Below, piece by piece: positions 35,763-45,344 of a DNA stretch of 64,000 nt. A program made the position numbers and the translations under genes. How positions within the stretch are numbered: position 1 is the first letter of the stretch; each line of letters starts with the position of its first letter. The notes under the pieces are model-generated. The model saw only the letters and a program-made list of their open reading frames with translations. It did no database searches and had not been told where the DNA came from. Origin of the DNA: a halophilic archaeon (lineage in GTDB: Archaea > Halobacteriota > Halobacteria > Halobacteriales > Haladaptataceae); contig QNGA01000001.1 in NCBI GenBank assembly GCA_003298465.1, forward strand, positions 930,001-994,000, given 5' to 3'.

Positions 35763-36404
35763 ATGAAGCTAATCGATAACATCGAAGAGAAACTCAACGA
35801 CAGAGGTCAGGTCGGTATCGGGACGCTCATCGTATTCATCGCGATGGTGCTGGTCGCGGCGATCGCCGCGGGCGTACTCATCAACACGGCGGGCTTCCTC
35901 CAGACCAAATCTGAACAGACCGGCGAAGAGAGCAGTGCACAGGTCTCCAACCGTGTCCAGGTCGTCTCCGGCTTCGGGAACGTCACCGGTAGCGAGACGG
36001 TCGACTACATCAACCTCACGGTGATGCGCGGCTCCGGCTCCGACGATATCAACCTCTCGGCGGCCACCATCGAGTGGATTGGTCCGAACAAGGCCAAGAC
36101 GCTCACCGCCGGCACCATGAACGAGACGGACGCGCAGAACCTGGACGGAAGCGGCACCTATCAGCCCGGCGAGGGTTCGGCGTTCAATGTCACCGACATC
36201 AAGGACACGGACGATTCCGCACCCGTACTCAACAGTCAGGACGACCGGTTCACTGTCGCGATGAACGCCACCGCGATTGGCGGTAGTGCGCTCGGTGAGG
36301 GACAGACGGTCGAACTCAAACTCACCACGCAGTACGGTGCGGTGACCATCTACCGCGCGAACGTCCCGCAGTCGCTCTCCCAGGAGAGCGCCGTCACGGT
36401 CTAA
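35763..36404 (+). CDS. Archaellin (archaeal flagellin)
   Basis: 213 residues. The prepilin-like leader ends NDRG, cut by the archaellin peptidase before [20 protein letters not shown], followed by [20 protein letters not shown], the classic archaellin N-terminus. The mature part has six N-x-S/T sequons, so it should be N-glycosylated. The C-terminus ends with the usual beta strand [17 protein letters not shown]. It forms the filament of the archaellum outside the cell. It is a solitary gene: no fla/arl accessory genes lie in the window, and the neighbours are toxin-antitoxin and primase genes. Confidence 0.92.
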   Translation: MKLIDNIEEKLNDRGQVGIGTLIVFIAMVLVAAIAAGVLINTAGFLQTKSEQTGEESSAQVSNRVQVVSGFGNVTGSETVDYINLTVMRGSGSDDINLSAATIEWIGPNKAKTLTAGTMNETDAQNLDGSGTYQPGEGSAFNVTDIKDTDDSAPVLNSQDDRFTVAMNATAIGGSALGEGQTVELKLTTQYGAVTIYRANVPQSLSQESAVTV

Positions 36405-36714
36405 CTACTATCTGTTTTGAGTTTTTTGCGGTCAGTAAATCAAGCGACGCTATCAGGAAGGTGGGGGTCATAACGTTGTACTTGAGTACACCCTCAGCGG
36501 GGGACGTAGTGAATTCTACGACGATATTGGGACTACATTGAGATACCCTAGTGAACATCGTCCTACCCTGGCCACTCTTCCATTCTTTACTAGTTGACTT
36601 TCGGTTCTCGATATACTTCCGATTCAAATGATTCGTTTAACCGAAGATACGGTCAAGTAGTAGGCGTACCTCTACGGAAAGTAAGCCACGCTCGATACAG
36701 AGCCGGAAAAGTGC
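36405..36714. other. Gap between archaellin and primase genes
   Basis: About 310 bp, AT-rich. Short frames on both strands look non-coding. It must hold the archaellin terminator and the primase promoter; no distinct repeat was recognised. Confidence 0.3.
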
Positions 36715-37914
36715 ATGTCTCTTCCATTAGCAGCAGACGTTCCAGACCAACTGACCGACTACGACCAGTGGGTGTGCTGGCGTGAACAGGACCGCGACGG
36801 CAAACCGACGAAAGTGCCCGTGAATCCAGCGACGGGCCAGTACGCCTCGGCAACTGACTCCGAGACGTGGACGGGCTTCGACCACGCACGCTTACACGCC
36901 AGCGATGGTCACGCAGACGGTGTCGGCTTCGTGTTCACAGCAGACGACCCGTTCGTCGGCGTCGACCTTGACGCAGCACGCGACCCTGACGCAGGCGAAC
37001 CGACCGACTGGGCCGCCACCATCATCGAAACGCTCGATTCGTACACCGAAATCAGTCCCTCCGGCACGGGCTATCACGTCCTCGTTGAAGGGACGCTCCC
37101 ACCCGGCCGGAACCGCCGCGACGACGTCGAAATATACGAAACGGCGCGGTTTTTCACCGTCACCGGTCGTCACGTCTCTCGAACGCCGGTGAATATCCAC
37201 GCGCGTTCCGAGGCACTTACGACGGTCTACCGCGACCACATTGCCGACGATACTGACAATGAGAACAAGCAGTCGAACACCTCGCCGGCAGCTGCCGATG
37301 AACAAACTCATTCGTCAACGCTCTCCGATGCGGACCTCATCGACCGAGCACGCTCGGCGACGAACGGCGAGAAGTTCGACCGACTCTGGCGCGGCGATAT
37401 CACGGGTTACGACAGTCAATCGGAGGCAGACATGGCGTTGTGTTGTCTGCTGGCGTTCTGGACGGGCGGCGATACGGGACAGATGGATTCGCTCTTCCGG
37501 CAGTCCGGCCTCATGCGAGAGAAGTGGGACGAGGTCCACTACGCTGACGGCTCGACCTACGGCGAGACGACCCTCCAGCGGGCATCGAACGTCACGACCG
37601 ACCACTACACTCCCACCAGCAAGGAACACGAGCAGACGGAGATAGACGCCGCTCAGCGCACCACGCCCACATCGACGACACCCGGTTCCACGGCCACCAC
37701 AGCGGATGAACGCGTCGACCGAGACCACGAAGAGACGATTGCACGTCTCGAATCGCGACTCCGGGAGCTCGAAGCCGAGAACGACCGACTCCGAGCGGAA
37801 CGAGCTGCTGAGCGAGCAAAGTGGAAGGAGCTCGAGGCAGACTCACCGACCGAAATCACGACTGGTGGGTTCGTCCGGCGACTCAAACAGCGTCTGTTCG
37901 GACAGAAAAAGTGA
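36715..37914 (+). CDS. Plasmid/phage-type primase-polymerase (NrS-1-like)
   Basis: 399 residues. An archaeo-eukaryotic primase core shows GFVFTADDPFVGVDLDAARD with the metal-binding Asp84/Asp86, SPSGTGYHVLV with His121, and ARFFTVTGRHV (~144-154). A second domain (~205-290) with DRLWRGDITGYDSQSEADMA and LAFWTGGDTGQMDSLFRQSG is the helical C-terminal domain that accompanies such primases in phage and plasmid proteins. A disordered Thr-rich stretch and a coiled coil (~335-375) with a basic tail follow. It probably primes replication of a mobile element. Confidence 0.82.
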   Translation: MSLPLAADVPDQLTDYDQWVCWREQDRDGKPTKVPVNPATGQYASATDSETWTGFDHARLHASDGHADGVGFVFTADDPFVGVDLDAARDPDAGEPTDWAATIIETLDSYTEISPSGTGYHVLVEGTLPPGRNRRDDVEIYETARFFTVTGRHVSRTPVNIHARSEALTTVYRDHIADDTDNENKQSNTSPAAADEQTHSSTLSDADLIDRARSATNGEKFDRLWRGDITGYDSQSEADMALCCLLAFWTGGDTGQMDSLFRQSGLMREKWDEVHYADGSTYGETTLQRASNVTTDHYTPTSKEHEQTEIDAAQRTTPTSTTPGSTATTADERVDRDHEETIARLESRLRELEAENDRLRAERAAERAKWKELEADSPTEITTGGFVRRLKQRLFGQKK

Positions 37915-38063
37915 GTAGCAGGTATATGTCGGGGTAGACCACTCCTGCCCCTACTTCTCACAGTCACACGACGGCCGGGTCGGAGCGGACGAGATAGCAA
38001 ACGACAACAGATAGAGGACAGGGCGGGCAGTGGTCGGAAAAGGGTGCACGGCGATGGAACGGT

Positions 38064-39491
38064 ATGGAGAACACGTGGCGACCTGGGTTTCGAACGCAAC
38101 GTGAGGAGGTCCACGACGTCGCCCTCGACGTTGAAGGCAGGCTTCCGGAGTGGATCGAGGGCGTGTTCGTCAGTAACGGCCCGGGACAGTTCGAGGTAGG
38201 GGAGACCTCGCTCCAGCACTGGTTCGACGCGTTGGCGATGCTGCGCGGGTTCCGGATCGAGGACGGGTCGGTGCGCTACACGAACCGTTTCGTCCGGAGC
38301 GACGACTTCCGCGTTGCACGCGAACAGAGGCGTGTCCGTCGATCCCTGCCCGGCACCCCTGCCGACGGCTCGGCGTTCGAACGGCTCTATCGGGCACTGT
38401 CCGGCGCGTTCCAGGACAACCCCTCGATTGGCGTCGTCAGACTCGACGGAACGCTCTATGCCGTCACCGAGAGTCCGATAGGCTTCGAGATTGATCCGGA
38501 GACGCTGGAAACGACGGGGCGACGCGACCTCACGACGGGATTGAACAGCGACATCACGCTCGGCCACACCCATGCCGAGGACGGCGTTCAGTGGGGTCTG
38601 AGCGCCAGCTTCGGGAACGAGTGTACCTACACGCTCTTCCGTCGGGCGGGCGACTGCGATGCCGCCCCGGTCAGTCGACTCGTTTTCGACAACCACCCGC
38701 CGTACATACACGCATTCGCGCTGACCGAACACTACGCCGTCGTCCCGGAAGCCCCGTTCGGCGTCGACTTCCGCCGACTCCTGTTGGGGACGCCCCGTGG
38801 CACGACGTTCCTCGACGCTGTCGAACCCCGGGAGGCTCCGCCGCGGTTCCACGTCCTCGACCGCTCGACAGGCGAGCGCGTCGCCGCCATCCGGGCAAAC
38901 CCATTCTTCGTCTACCACTTCGCCAACGCCTACGAGGACGGCGACGCGGTCATCGTCGACTGCGTGGCGTATTCCGACTCGACGGCTATCACCGGGTTGA
39001 CGCTGTCGAATCTCCGTCGAGACGACCCCGACATCCCACATGGAGACTTCGTCCGGTTTCGACTCCCGTTGGACGGCGGCGACGCGGAGCGCAGGCGCCT
39101 CCTCCGTGGCCCCGTCGAGTTCCCGACGATTCACTACAGCCGGTACAACGGCCGCCGGTACCGCTATGCGTATCTGGTGGCGACCGACTTCGGAGCCCTT
39201 CCGACGGCAATCGCGAAGGTCGACCTCGACGGGCCGACGGCAATCAGGTGGTCCGAACCAGGTCTCCACCCCGGCGAACCGATCTTCGTCCCGGCCCCGT
39301 CACCGGAAACCGAAGACGACGGGGTGTTGCTGTCTATCGCGCTCGACGGACACGCCGACCGGTCCGTGTTGCTCTGTTTCGACGCCGAAACGGTGACCGA
39401 GTTGGCGCGTGCACCGCTGCCACACCGTCTCCCCTACGGATTCCACGGGCAGTTCTACGGTGCCACCGATAGGGGGCGGTCGATGGCCTGA
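38064..39491 (+). CDS. Carotenoid oxygenase family protein
   Basis: 475 residues of the seven-bladed propeller family that cleaves carotenoids. The four iron ligands are visible: His170 (GHTHAE), His216 (YIHAF), His285 (VYHFANA) and His461 (HGQFYG). Haloarchaea cleave beta-carotene to retinal for opsins, usually by the unrelated Brp/Blh proteins; this could be a retinal-forming or apocarotenoid enzyme. No signal peptide. It is followed by a NarO-like regulator and truncated haemoglobin on the same strand. Confidence 0.85.
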   Translation: MENTWRPGFRTQREEVHDVALDVEGRLPEWIEGVFVSNGPGQFEVGETSLQHWFDALAMLRGFRIEDGSVRYTNRFVRSDDFRVAREQRRVRRSLPGTPADGSAFERLYRALSGAFQDNPSIGVVRLDGTLYAVTESPIGFEIDPETLETTGRRDLTTGLNSDITLGHTHAEDGVQWGLSASFGNECTYTLFRRAGDCDAAPVSRLVFDNHPPYIHAFALTEHYAVVPEAPFGVDFRRLLLGTPRGTTFLDAVEPREAPPRFHVLDRSTGERVAAIRANPFFVYHFANAYEDGDAVIVDCVAYSDSTAITGLTLSNLRRDDPDIPHGDFVRFRLPLDGGDAERRRLLRGPVEFPTIHYSRYNGRRYRYAYLVATDFGALPTAIAKVDLDGPTAIRWSEPGLHPGEPIFVPAPSPETEDDGVLLSIALDGHADRSVLLCFDAETVTELARAPLPHRLPYGFHGQFYGATDRGRSMA

Positions 39492-39636
39492 CCGGATAGG
39501 CGTTCGCTACCGCGACGACGCACGCTTCCACGGGTCGCTGGGCAGCTATCGAAACAGCCGACGCGACCGTCGTCCGTTCTCGTGGCTTGTCCCGGAACAG
39601 ATTCGCTTATGCCTCGGGGAACGGGCTTCTCTAGAC

Positions 39637-40278
39637 ATGGCCTCTGGAGTCCACGTACAGCTAGAGACGAGCGACGTGACCGACTGTCCCGTGTCGTCAC
39701 TGAGCGAGACCTGTGCAATCGAGTCCGTGCAAGTCAGCCCATGTCCTACATCGGAGACGTCGGGCGTTATCGGCGAAGTAACAGTAGATCACTCGGAGGA
39801 TACAGAAACGAAACCACAATCAATCGACAAAGTGTTCGATAACGGCTCGACGTCCGTGTATCGATACACCCAGAACAGTGCCTGCCCGTGTACACGTGTT
39901 CCGAGTCACGGCTGTCCCGTCCGCGACATCAAGGCAGACTCCGGACGGCTCGTTCTCTCCTTTATCGCGTCGGATCTCGAGACACTGCGGACGGTTATCT
40001 CCGATCTCCAGTCGTGCTGTGCCGACGTTACGGTTCGACGCCTCACTCGATCCGGCGGATCCGATGAGGAGCGCTCGCTGCTCGTCGTCGACCGGAGCGC
40101 GTTCACGGACCGCCAGTACGAGGTGCTCGAGACGGCACACGAGATGGGGTACTTCGACTCACCGAAGAACGCGAAATCCGAGGCGGTCGCCGATGAACTC
40201 GGCATCTCAGTCCCCACCTTCGTCGAGCATCTCTCGGTCGCACAGACGAAGCTCTTGGATCAGATTCTCTCGGGCTAA
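39637..40278 (+). CDS. NarO/Bat-like transcription regulator with cysteine motif
   Basis: 213 residues. The C-terminal ~55 residues (FTDRQYEVLETAHEMGYFDS, ELGISVPTFVEHLSVAQTKL) are the bacterio-opsin-activator HTH_10 domain. The N-terminal part has upstream cysteines (C17, C26, C36) and CPCTRVPSHGC, i.e. C83-x-C85-x7-C93, the CxCx7C pattern I know from the haloarchaeal oxygen-responsive regulators NarO and DmsR. It probably senses oxygen, NO or redox through a metal or Fe-S site. The ATG at 39637 is ~25 bp after CGCTTATGCC, a TATA-like box; the longer frame is not used. Confidence 0.8.
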   Translation: MASGVHVQLETSDVTDCPVSSLSETCAIESVQVSPCPTSETSGVIGEVTVDHSEDTETKPQSIDKVFDNGSTSVYRYTQNSACPCTRVPSHGCPVRDIKADSGRLVLSFIASDLETLRTVISDLQSCCADVTVRRLTRSGGSDEERSLLVVDRSAFTDRQYEVLETAHEMGYFDSPKNAKSEAVADELGISVPTFVEHLSVAQTKLLDQILSG

Positions 40279-40425
40279 GTCGTCGGTGTGGGCTATCTTC
40301 GTCTACTCCATCCAACTGTCCGCCAAGTCGAGTCAATTGATATCGAGTACCATGAGGCTTAAATAAGGCCGAGTATCTTAGCGATAGACGGTATTCCGGT
40401 TCCGCGGCAACTGTACATAGACGCA

Positions 40426-40785
40426 ATGCCCCAGACGATTTATCAGGACATCGGCGGACGAGACGCGGTCGAAGCGGTCGTCACCGATTTCTACGACCAG
40501 GTCCTCGCAGACGACCAGCTGGCACCCTACTTCGACGGAATGGACATGGACGAACTACGCGCCCATCAAGTCCAGTTCATCAGTGCAGTTGCCGGCGGTC
40601 CCGTCGACTACACCGGCGACGATATGCGCGACGCTCACGCTCATCTCGACATCGACGAGGACGACTTCGACACCGTCGGACGCTATCTCGAATCAGCGCT
40701 CCGCATGAACGGGGTTGACGAGGACGACGTCGAGGCGATTATGTCCGAGGTGCGCTTGCTCAAAGACCCCGTTCTCGACCGGTAA
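40426..40785 (+). CDS. Group I truncated haemoglobin
   Basis: 119 residues. IYQDIGGRDAVEAVVTDFYD (B-helix Phe-Tyr, B9/B10), FISAVAGGPVDYTGDDMRDA and the proximal His71 in AHAHLDIDEDDFD are those of trHbN. It binds O2/NO and can detoxify NO. It lies ~150 bp after the NarO-like gene in the same direction, which suggests it is its target. AT-rich sequence upstream (GGCTTAAATAAGGCC) may hold the promoter. Confidence 0.88.
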   Translation: MPQTIYQDIGGRDAVEAVVTDFYDQVLADDQLAPYFDGMDMDELRAHQVQFISAVAGGPVDYTGDDMRDAHAHLDIDEDDFDTVGRYLESALRMNGVDEDDVEAIMSEVRLLKDPVLDR

Positions 40786-41096
40786 CACCCTCACGCGTCA
40801 GACTATTACGAGCGACTGCGGTCAGTACCTCAGCTTTTCAACTGTTCCTTGCTTCTCATCCTTCGCTAGTCGACGATGACGAACGTATCGTCGAGTCGGT
40901 CGACGAGATTTGCTCGTACGTCTGCTGATAGATTCACACTGTCCTAGCGTGTTCTGAAGGTCATCGTACAGTCCTTCTATGCCACGAACCATCCCGACCT
41001 TCGATGACTAGAACTCCACATCTCATTCTCTGTAATAGGCGATACGGTATCGGTCTCGCTACTGGCGGAGTCAAAATCGAAACCACGGGACGAGAA

Positions 41097-41106
41097 CCGA
41101 TTATGA
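41097..41106 (-). repeat. TCATAATCGG repeat, copy 1 (inverted)
   Basis: CCGATTATGA on the plus strand; inverted relative to copies 2 and 3, with a 35-bp spacer to copy 2. Confidence 0.6.
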
Positions 41107-41141
41107 GAATTCTCCGCCGCCGTCAAGCCGCCGAACCGGAT

Positions 41142-41151
41142 TCATAATCGG
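41142..41151 (+). repeat. TCATAATCGG repeat, copy 2
   Basis: Exact 10-mer; extends to TTCATAATCGGC shared with copies 3 and 4. Confidence 0.6.
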
Positions 41152-41324
41152 CCTCAACGTCCGCAAGGAGACTGTGAAGCAATGGTGAAAGCGGAGCTAG
41201 GAACCGAACTCGAAGAATGCGAAAACCGGCTGAAACCGCTCAAATCGCGGGCGAGACGCGGTCTAAGGATCCGTGTGCTGGATAGTGTCGCGTGCACTGC
41301 CTGGAATAAACCGGGTCTCAATCT

Positions 41325-41334
41325 TCATAATCGG
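41325..41334 (+). repeat. TCATAATCGG repeat, copy 3
   Basis: Exact 10-mer in the context TTCATAATCGGC, direct repeat of copy 2. Confidence 0.6.
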
Positions 41335-41527
41335 CTTCCGTCTGGCGATTATCCTACTGGAGGTCGCATCACTCTTGGCGTAAGCGCCAACAGCAAAACC
41401 ACCAGACGCAACTGCCCTCGCTCATAGACGCTACTCGCGAATCCAATCAGCAATCTCGTTCTCTCCGCTCTCAGCACCTTACTCCGTTCTCAAACACACC
41501 ACACAGTCCTTCTTGCGGGCGCGAACG

Positions 41528-41537
41528 CCGATTATGA
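41528..41537 (-). repeat. TCATAATCGG repeat, copy 4 (inverted)
   Basis: CCGATTATGA on the plus strand, in the context GCCGATTATGAA, the exact complement of the 12-mer at copies 2 and 3. It lies 66 bp from the end of the TraG-like gene. Confidence 0.6.
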
Positions 41538-41602
41538 ACTATCATCGGACTTCGCTCAGCGCGGTAGAGGGCCGTACGACGGCCGAGCGGCCGTGACGAC
41601 GA

Positions 41603-44600
41603 TTAGGAATCCGACTCCGTCTCAAGCCGGTCGCGCAACCACTCAATCGGATACATCGCCGTCATCCCGGGCGTATCAAGACGGAACTGCTGTGGCGGCG
41701 TCGTCTTGCTGTAAGTCTTCTCGACACGTGGCTCGCCCTCGGGCGGCTCGTTCAGTGCATCGAGGACGTCGTGGCCAGCCGACTGGGTCATCACCACCCA
41801 GAGCGCTTCCTCGACATCGCAGTCGGCGATCTTGTCGAAATCATCAGGGACCGCTCGTCGGACGTCGTGATTGACGCGCTCGGCCTCCACCGCAACGACG
41901 ATACTCCCGTCTGCATCGAGTCCCGCGATATCGAGACGGCGCTGTTCGTCGATATCGTAGTAGGGCACGACCTCACTCACGGCCGATTCGGGGTCGTTGA
42001 CGTACGCGTTCTCGAGATGCTGGCGAGCAACTTCGATCGCGAACACGTGCTGGCTGGACTCCTCCAAGTCGCCCTGGCCGTGGCCGTAGTCGACGCCCTG
42101 CCGATAGCTCTCCCCAATAACGCTCCGGCCATCGGGCGTCACCGTGTACAACCGATGCGGATGGTCGGTGTCGTGACTCAGGAGATCAGCGTCGATGAGG
42201 TCCTGGACGGCGTCGCTGTCGATGCCGACGTACTCCTGCAGGCGGAGCATCGAATCGTACAACAGGTCGTACTCCAGCGAGTCGTACCGTAACTGCTGGG
42301 CGTTGTACACCGCTTGCAGGAACATGAGCTGGTGGTCGGACCATGCTGCGTCACTCCGCTCCTCGGGCGTGAGCTTGAGGTTCAGGTCGCAGATCGGGAT
42401 ATCGTCCCGGTCCACGGCGTCGAGCGATGAACAGCACGCGATTGCGCGTTTCACCCCCTCGATGCTCGGGTCGTAGCGGTTGTCGCAACTCGTACAGCGG
42501 AGAGCATTGAGACTCGCGTCGTACTCGATACAGGACGGCAGTCGCTTCGTGTGGGGTAACGCGGTGTCGACGCGGACCTGTGACTCGTCTGCGTCCGTGG
42601 ACTTCTCGTCGTCCTCGCCGTCCTCCTCGACGGTCTCCGGCGTGCCGATCGTCAGGCCCGCATCACGGCGGGTTCGCTCGGACGCTCGAAACGTCGCCGA
42701 CTGGAAGAGGACTGACTCCGTCTCCGAAAGAGGCTCATTACCTTCGGGGTCGCCCGGTGGTAGCGGTGCGGACCTGACGAGGAACGGCCGTGGTTCCGGG
42801 TCGTCGAACGCCGCGGGCAGCTTCACGAGCCACTGCCCGCGCTGTAGCGCCCGCAGGCGGTTGCCGACCGTCTCGGTGTCCATCGACGCGGTCGAGAGGC
42901 GCTCGGCGAGCGGGCGGTCGATAGCGACGTTGCCCGTGACGAACGTCGAGATGTTGTTCAAGACCTCGTCGTAGGCTCGCTCGTCGAGTCCTCGCAACTG
43001 GGCGGGGAACTGCATCGCCAGCGTCACCGCACAGTCGAAGCTCCGCGATTGAGCCAGTAAGTCGTTCAGGACGTCCGTGACGGCGAGGCTCGCGGCTTCC
43101 TCCAGATAGAGGTTGACGAGCGGCTGTTCAGCATCCGGCTCGCGGCGGGCGCGCCGTCGGAGTGCCGTCCAGAGGTTCGAGAGGACGACGAGCGCGAGGA
43201 CGCGCTGGGCTTCGGTGCGGAGGTCGCCCGTGTCGAAGATGATGACGACGTTCTCGCTGAGGTAGTCCGCGAGGTCGAACTCGGGGTCACCTTCGTCGGG
43301 GACGTGGTCGAACATGCGGGCGAGGCGTTTGTCGACGGGAATCTTCTCCATGCGGTTGGCGACGCCTTGCATCAACTCGTCGAACGTCTGAGCGCGATTC
43401 GCGACGACGCCCCCGAGCATCCGTTCGAGGTCGGGATCCGAGACGGCGGGCGCGGACTGTCGTTTGTGCATGCGGCGGGCCGCCCCGTGGAGCGACCGAT
43501 GCGAGAACGCATCACTGCCGTGAACCGGGTCGAACATGGCCTTCACCAGATACCGAATGATGTCGGGCGACCGCACGGCCTGCTGAAAGCGCTCGCGGCC
43601 CATGATCTGGGTGAGGATTTCGACGTAGTGGTCGACCCGGTCCTCGACGGCGGTCGTCCGCGTGACGCCCGCGGCGAGTTCGTCCTCGATATCGAAAAAC
43701 GAGAACGCCGGGAGGACGCTCGCACAGTCGAAATAGAGGACGTCGTCGAGGTTGCCGAACCGCGCATAGTGTGCCCGCAGATAGTCCGTGGTCATGCCGT
43801 CGCCCTTCGGCTCGACGATGACGGTCGCCCCTTCGGTCGCCGCGTGATTGTCGAGCAGGCCGTTGATCGCCAGCGTGGTCTTCCCGGAGCCGGTCTTGCC
43901 CAGCAGTACTGAATGGAGTGGCTGGAACGCGGGCGGGAGCGAAATCGGCTTCGAGTGGGGCGTGCCGTCCTGCGTCAGCGGATATCCAAGCAGGAAACCG
44001 TCACCGCGGTAGGCGTCCAGTTGGTCGATAGGTGGCCGTGGGAGGGACGAGCGTTCGTCCGGCGTCGGCGCGAGTGCCCGTCTGCCTGCAGCCGTGAGCG
44101 CGCTTCCGTCGAGTAGGCAGAATCCCGGAGCTTCTGTGGCGTCGGCGACGATTGCTGGCGAGGACGTCTTCCCGGGGAGACGCGTCCGAATCCCCATCGA
44201 AGGCGTGTGCATTTCGCGACGCCGAATCGATTCGAGGAGTTGCGCTGCCGGAGTCGGGGACTGCCAGCGTGATAGGTCCTCGTCCGTTGCGTGTGGCCGC
44301 TCGGGGTCAGCAGGATGCGTGGTGGCGTCGATGGTGTAGCAGGAGTGACCAAGCGGCGTCAGTGCCGACGCCACGTCTTTGACGGGTTGTGTGGCCGTCG
44401 CGGCGTCGTCGGCGACTGCAACGGCGCGAACGTTTACGTCGAAGCTGTGGCGGGCGTCCTTCGCGTCGAGTTCCTCGATGCGGCGCGTGATTTCGGGTGG
44501 TCGGTCCGTCTGCGTGGACTCATCCTGTGCGTCGGGGGGAACGAGCAGTTCCGAGACTGCGCGGCCGACGAGCGACTCCTCGCGGCCGTTGGCGAGTTTG

Positions 44601-45259
44601 TGCTGGCGCAGGTCGGCCTCACCTGTCCAGTCGTCTTTCGGGCGGAGCAGTATCTGGAAGACGACCGTCGCCTCGGTATCGGCGAGCGTTTCGACGACTG
44701 GGGCGAGCGGCGCGCGCGTCTCGCCATCGGTGGTGGTCGTGAACTCGCTGAACGGCGTGAGCTGGGTCTGCCAGTCCTTGCGGCGATCACCGTGACCATG
44801 GAATTCGACGCCCGCGACGAAGCGGTCGTCGTGGTCAGTGTCGCTGACGGGTTCGCTCTCGGATGCAGGAGTCGAGTCGGACGAGTTTTCATGTATATCG
44901 AGACCAAGGATATCGTCGAGAACGAGGTCGCGGTGGTCGAACTCATAGGTATCCGGAACGCAACTTCTGAGTGCTCCCTCGAGTGCTGTGGGGTCAGCGT
45001 CGTCGCGGTGGAGTGTGACGAAGTAGTCCAGTGGTTCGTCCGGCGTGGCAACGAGAAGCCATTCGATCGTTCCGGAATCGGGAGACGACCCCGGTAGGAG
45101 TAGACGGCGCGTCGTCGACCGCGTGTCGTCCGACGTGGCGAGCGTGTGAAGGCGCTGGAATTGAGTGGTGGCCGCTTTCGGATTGATCGGGTCGGTCGTC
45201 GGGCGGATTCGCAGATACGGCGTTGGCTCTGGTCTATCAGGCGTCGGCATGTGAATCAC
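41603..45259 (-). CDS. TraG/VirB4-like conjugation ATPase with nuclease-like C-terminal domain
   Basis: 1218 residues. Walker A LLGKTGSGKTTLAINGLL lies near residue 455; PLVNLYLEEAASLAV near 720 is Walker B-like; LDERAYDEVLNNISTFVTGN and RLRALQRGQWLVKLP complete a HerA/FtsK-class motor resembling TraG/TraD coupling proteins. About 950-990 is a zinc-like element (CTSCDNRYDPSIEGVKRAIACC). The last ~120 residues (YDIDEQRRLDIAGLDADGSI, VAVEAERV) have the E...D-(x)n-E-x-E spacing of PD-(D/E)xK nuclease folds. It probably pumps DNA in conjugation or packaging. The start may be the ATG at 45250. A TATA box CATTTATAAGCC lies near 45292-45303. Confidence 0.75.
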   Translation of the reverse strand: MIHMPTPDRPEPTPYLRIRPTTDPINPKAATTQFQRLHTLATSDDTRSTTRRLLLPGSSPDSGTIEWLLVATPDEPLDYFVTLHRDDADPTALEGALRSCVPDTYEFDHRDLVLDDILGLDIHENSSDSTPASESEPVSDTDHDDRFVAGVEFHGHGDRRKDWQTQLTPFSEFTTTTDGETRAPLAPVVETLADTEATVVFQILLRPKDDWTGEADLRQHKLANGREESLVGRAVSELLVPPDAQDESTQTDRPPEITRRIEELDAKDARHSFDVNVRAVAVADDAATATQPVKDVASALTPLGHSCYTIDATTHPADPERPHATDEDLSRWQSPTPAAQLLESIRRREMHTPSMGIRTRLPGKTSSPAIVADATEAPGFCLLDGSALTAAGRRALAPTPDERSSLPRPPIDQLDAYRGDGFLLGYPLTQDGTPHSKPISLPPAFQPLHSVLLGKTGSGKTTLAINGLLDNHAATEGATVIVEPKGDGMTTDYLRAHYARFGNLDDVLYFDCASVLPAFSFFDIEDELAAGVTRTTAVEDRVDHYVEILTQIMGRERFQQAVRSPDIIRYLVKAMFDPVHGSDAFSHRSLHGAARRMHKRQSAPAVSDPDLERMLGGVVANRAQTFDELMQGVANRMEKIPVDKRLARMFDHVPDEGDPEFDLADYLSENVVIIFDTGDLRTEAQRVLALVVLSNLWTALRRRARREPDAEQPLVNLYLEEAASLAVTDVLNDLLAQSRSFDCAVTLAMQFPAQLRGLDERAYDEVLNNISTFVTGNVAIDRPLAERLSTASMDTETVGNRLRALQRGQWLVKLPAAFDDPEPRPFLVRSAPLPPGDPEGNEPLSETESVLFQSATFRASERTRRDAGLTIGTPETVEEDGEDDEKSTDADESQVRVDTALPHTKRLPSCIEYDASLNALRCTSCDNRYDPSIEGVKRAIACCSSLDAVDRDDIPICDLNLKLTPEERSDAAWSDHQLMFLQAVYNAQQLRYDSLEYDLLYDSMLRLQEYVGIDSDAVQDLIDADLLSHDTDHPHRLYTVTPDGRSVIGESYRQGVDYGHGQGDLEESSQHVFAIEVARQHLENAYVNDPESAVSEVVPYYDIDEQRRLDIAGLDADGSIVVAVEAERVNHDVRRAVPDDFDKIADCDVEEALWVVMTQSAGHDVLDALNEPPEGEPRVEKTYSKTTPPQQFRLDTPGMTAMYPIEWLRDRLETESDS

Positions 45260-45344
45260 TGACGTGGGTAACTTGTGGTCAGATGGAATGCTGGCTTATA
45301 AATGCCTTTGTCAGGGTGAGAGAAGGTGGTTTACGAGGCGGTGA

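Larger units (their letters stand above)
40786..41602. other. ~800-bp gene-free region with four inverted/direct repeats
   Basis: No supported gene on either strand. It contains four copies of the 10-mer TCATAATCGG: at 41142 and 41325 on plus, and at 41097 and 41528 as the inverse CCGATTATGA. It lies at the 3' side of the TraG-like gene. The symmetry suggests a binding region such as an origin, transfer origin or recombination site. Confidence 0.45.

Noticed and set aside
36394..36627. 77-codon minus-strand frame after archaellin
   Set aside because: No homology signal, no promoter, and a composition unlike haloarchaeal proteins.
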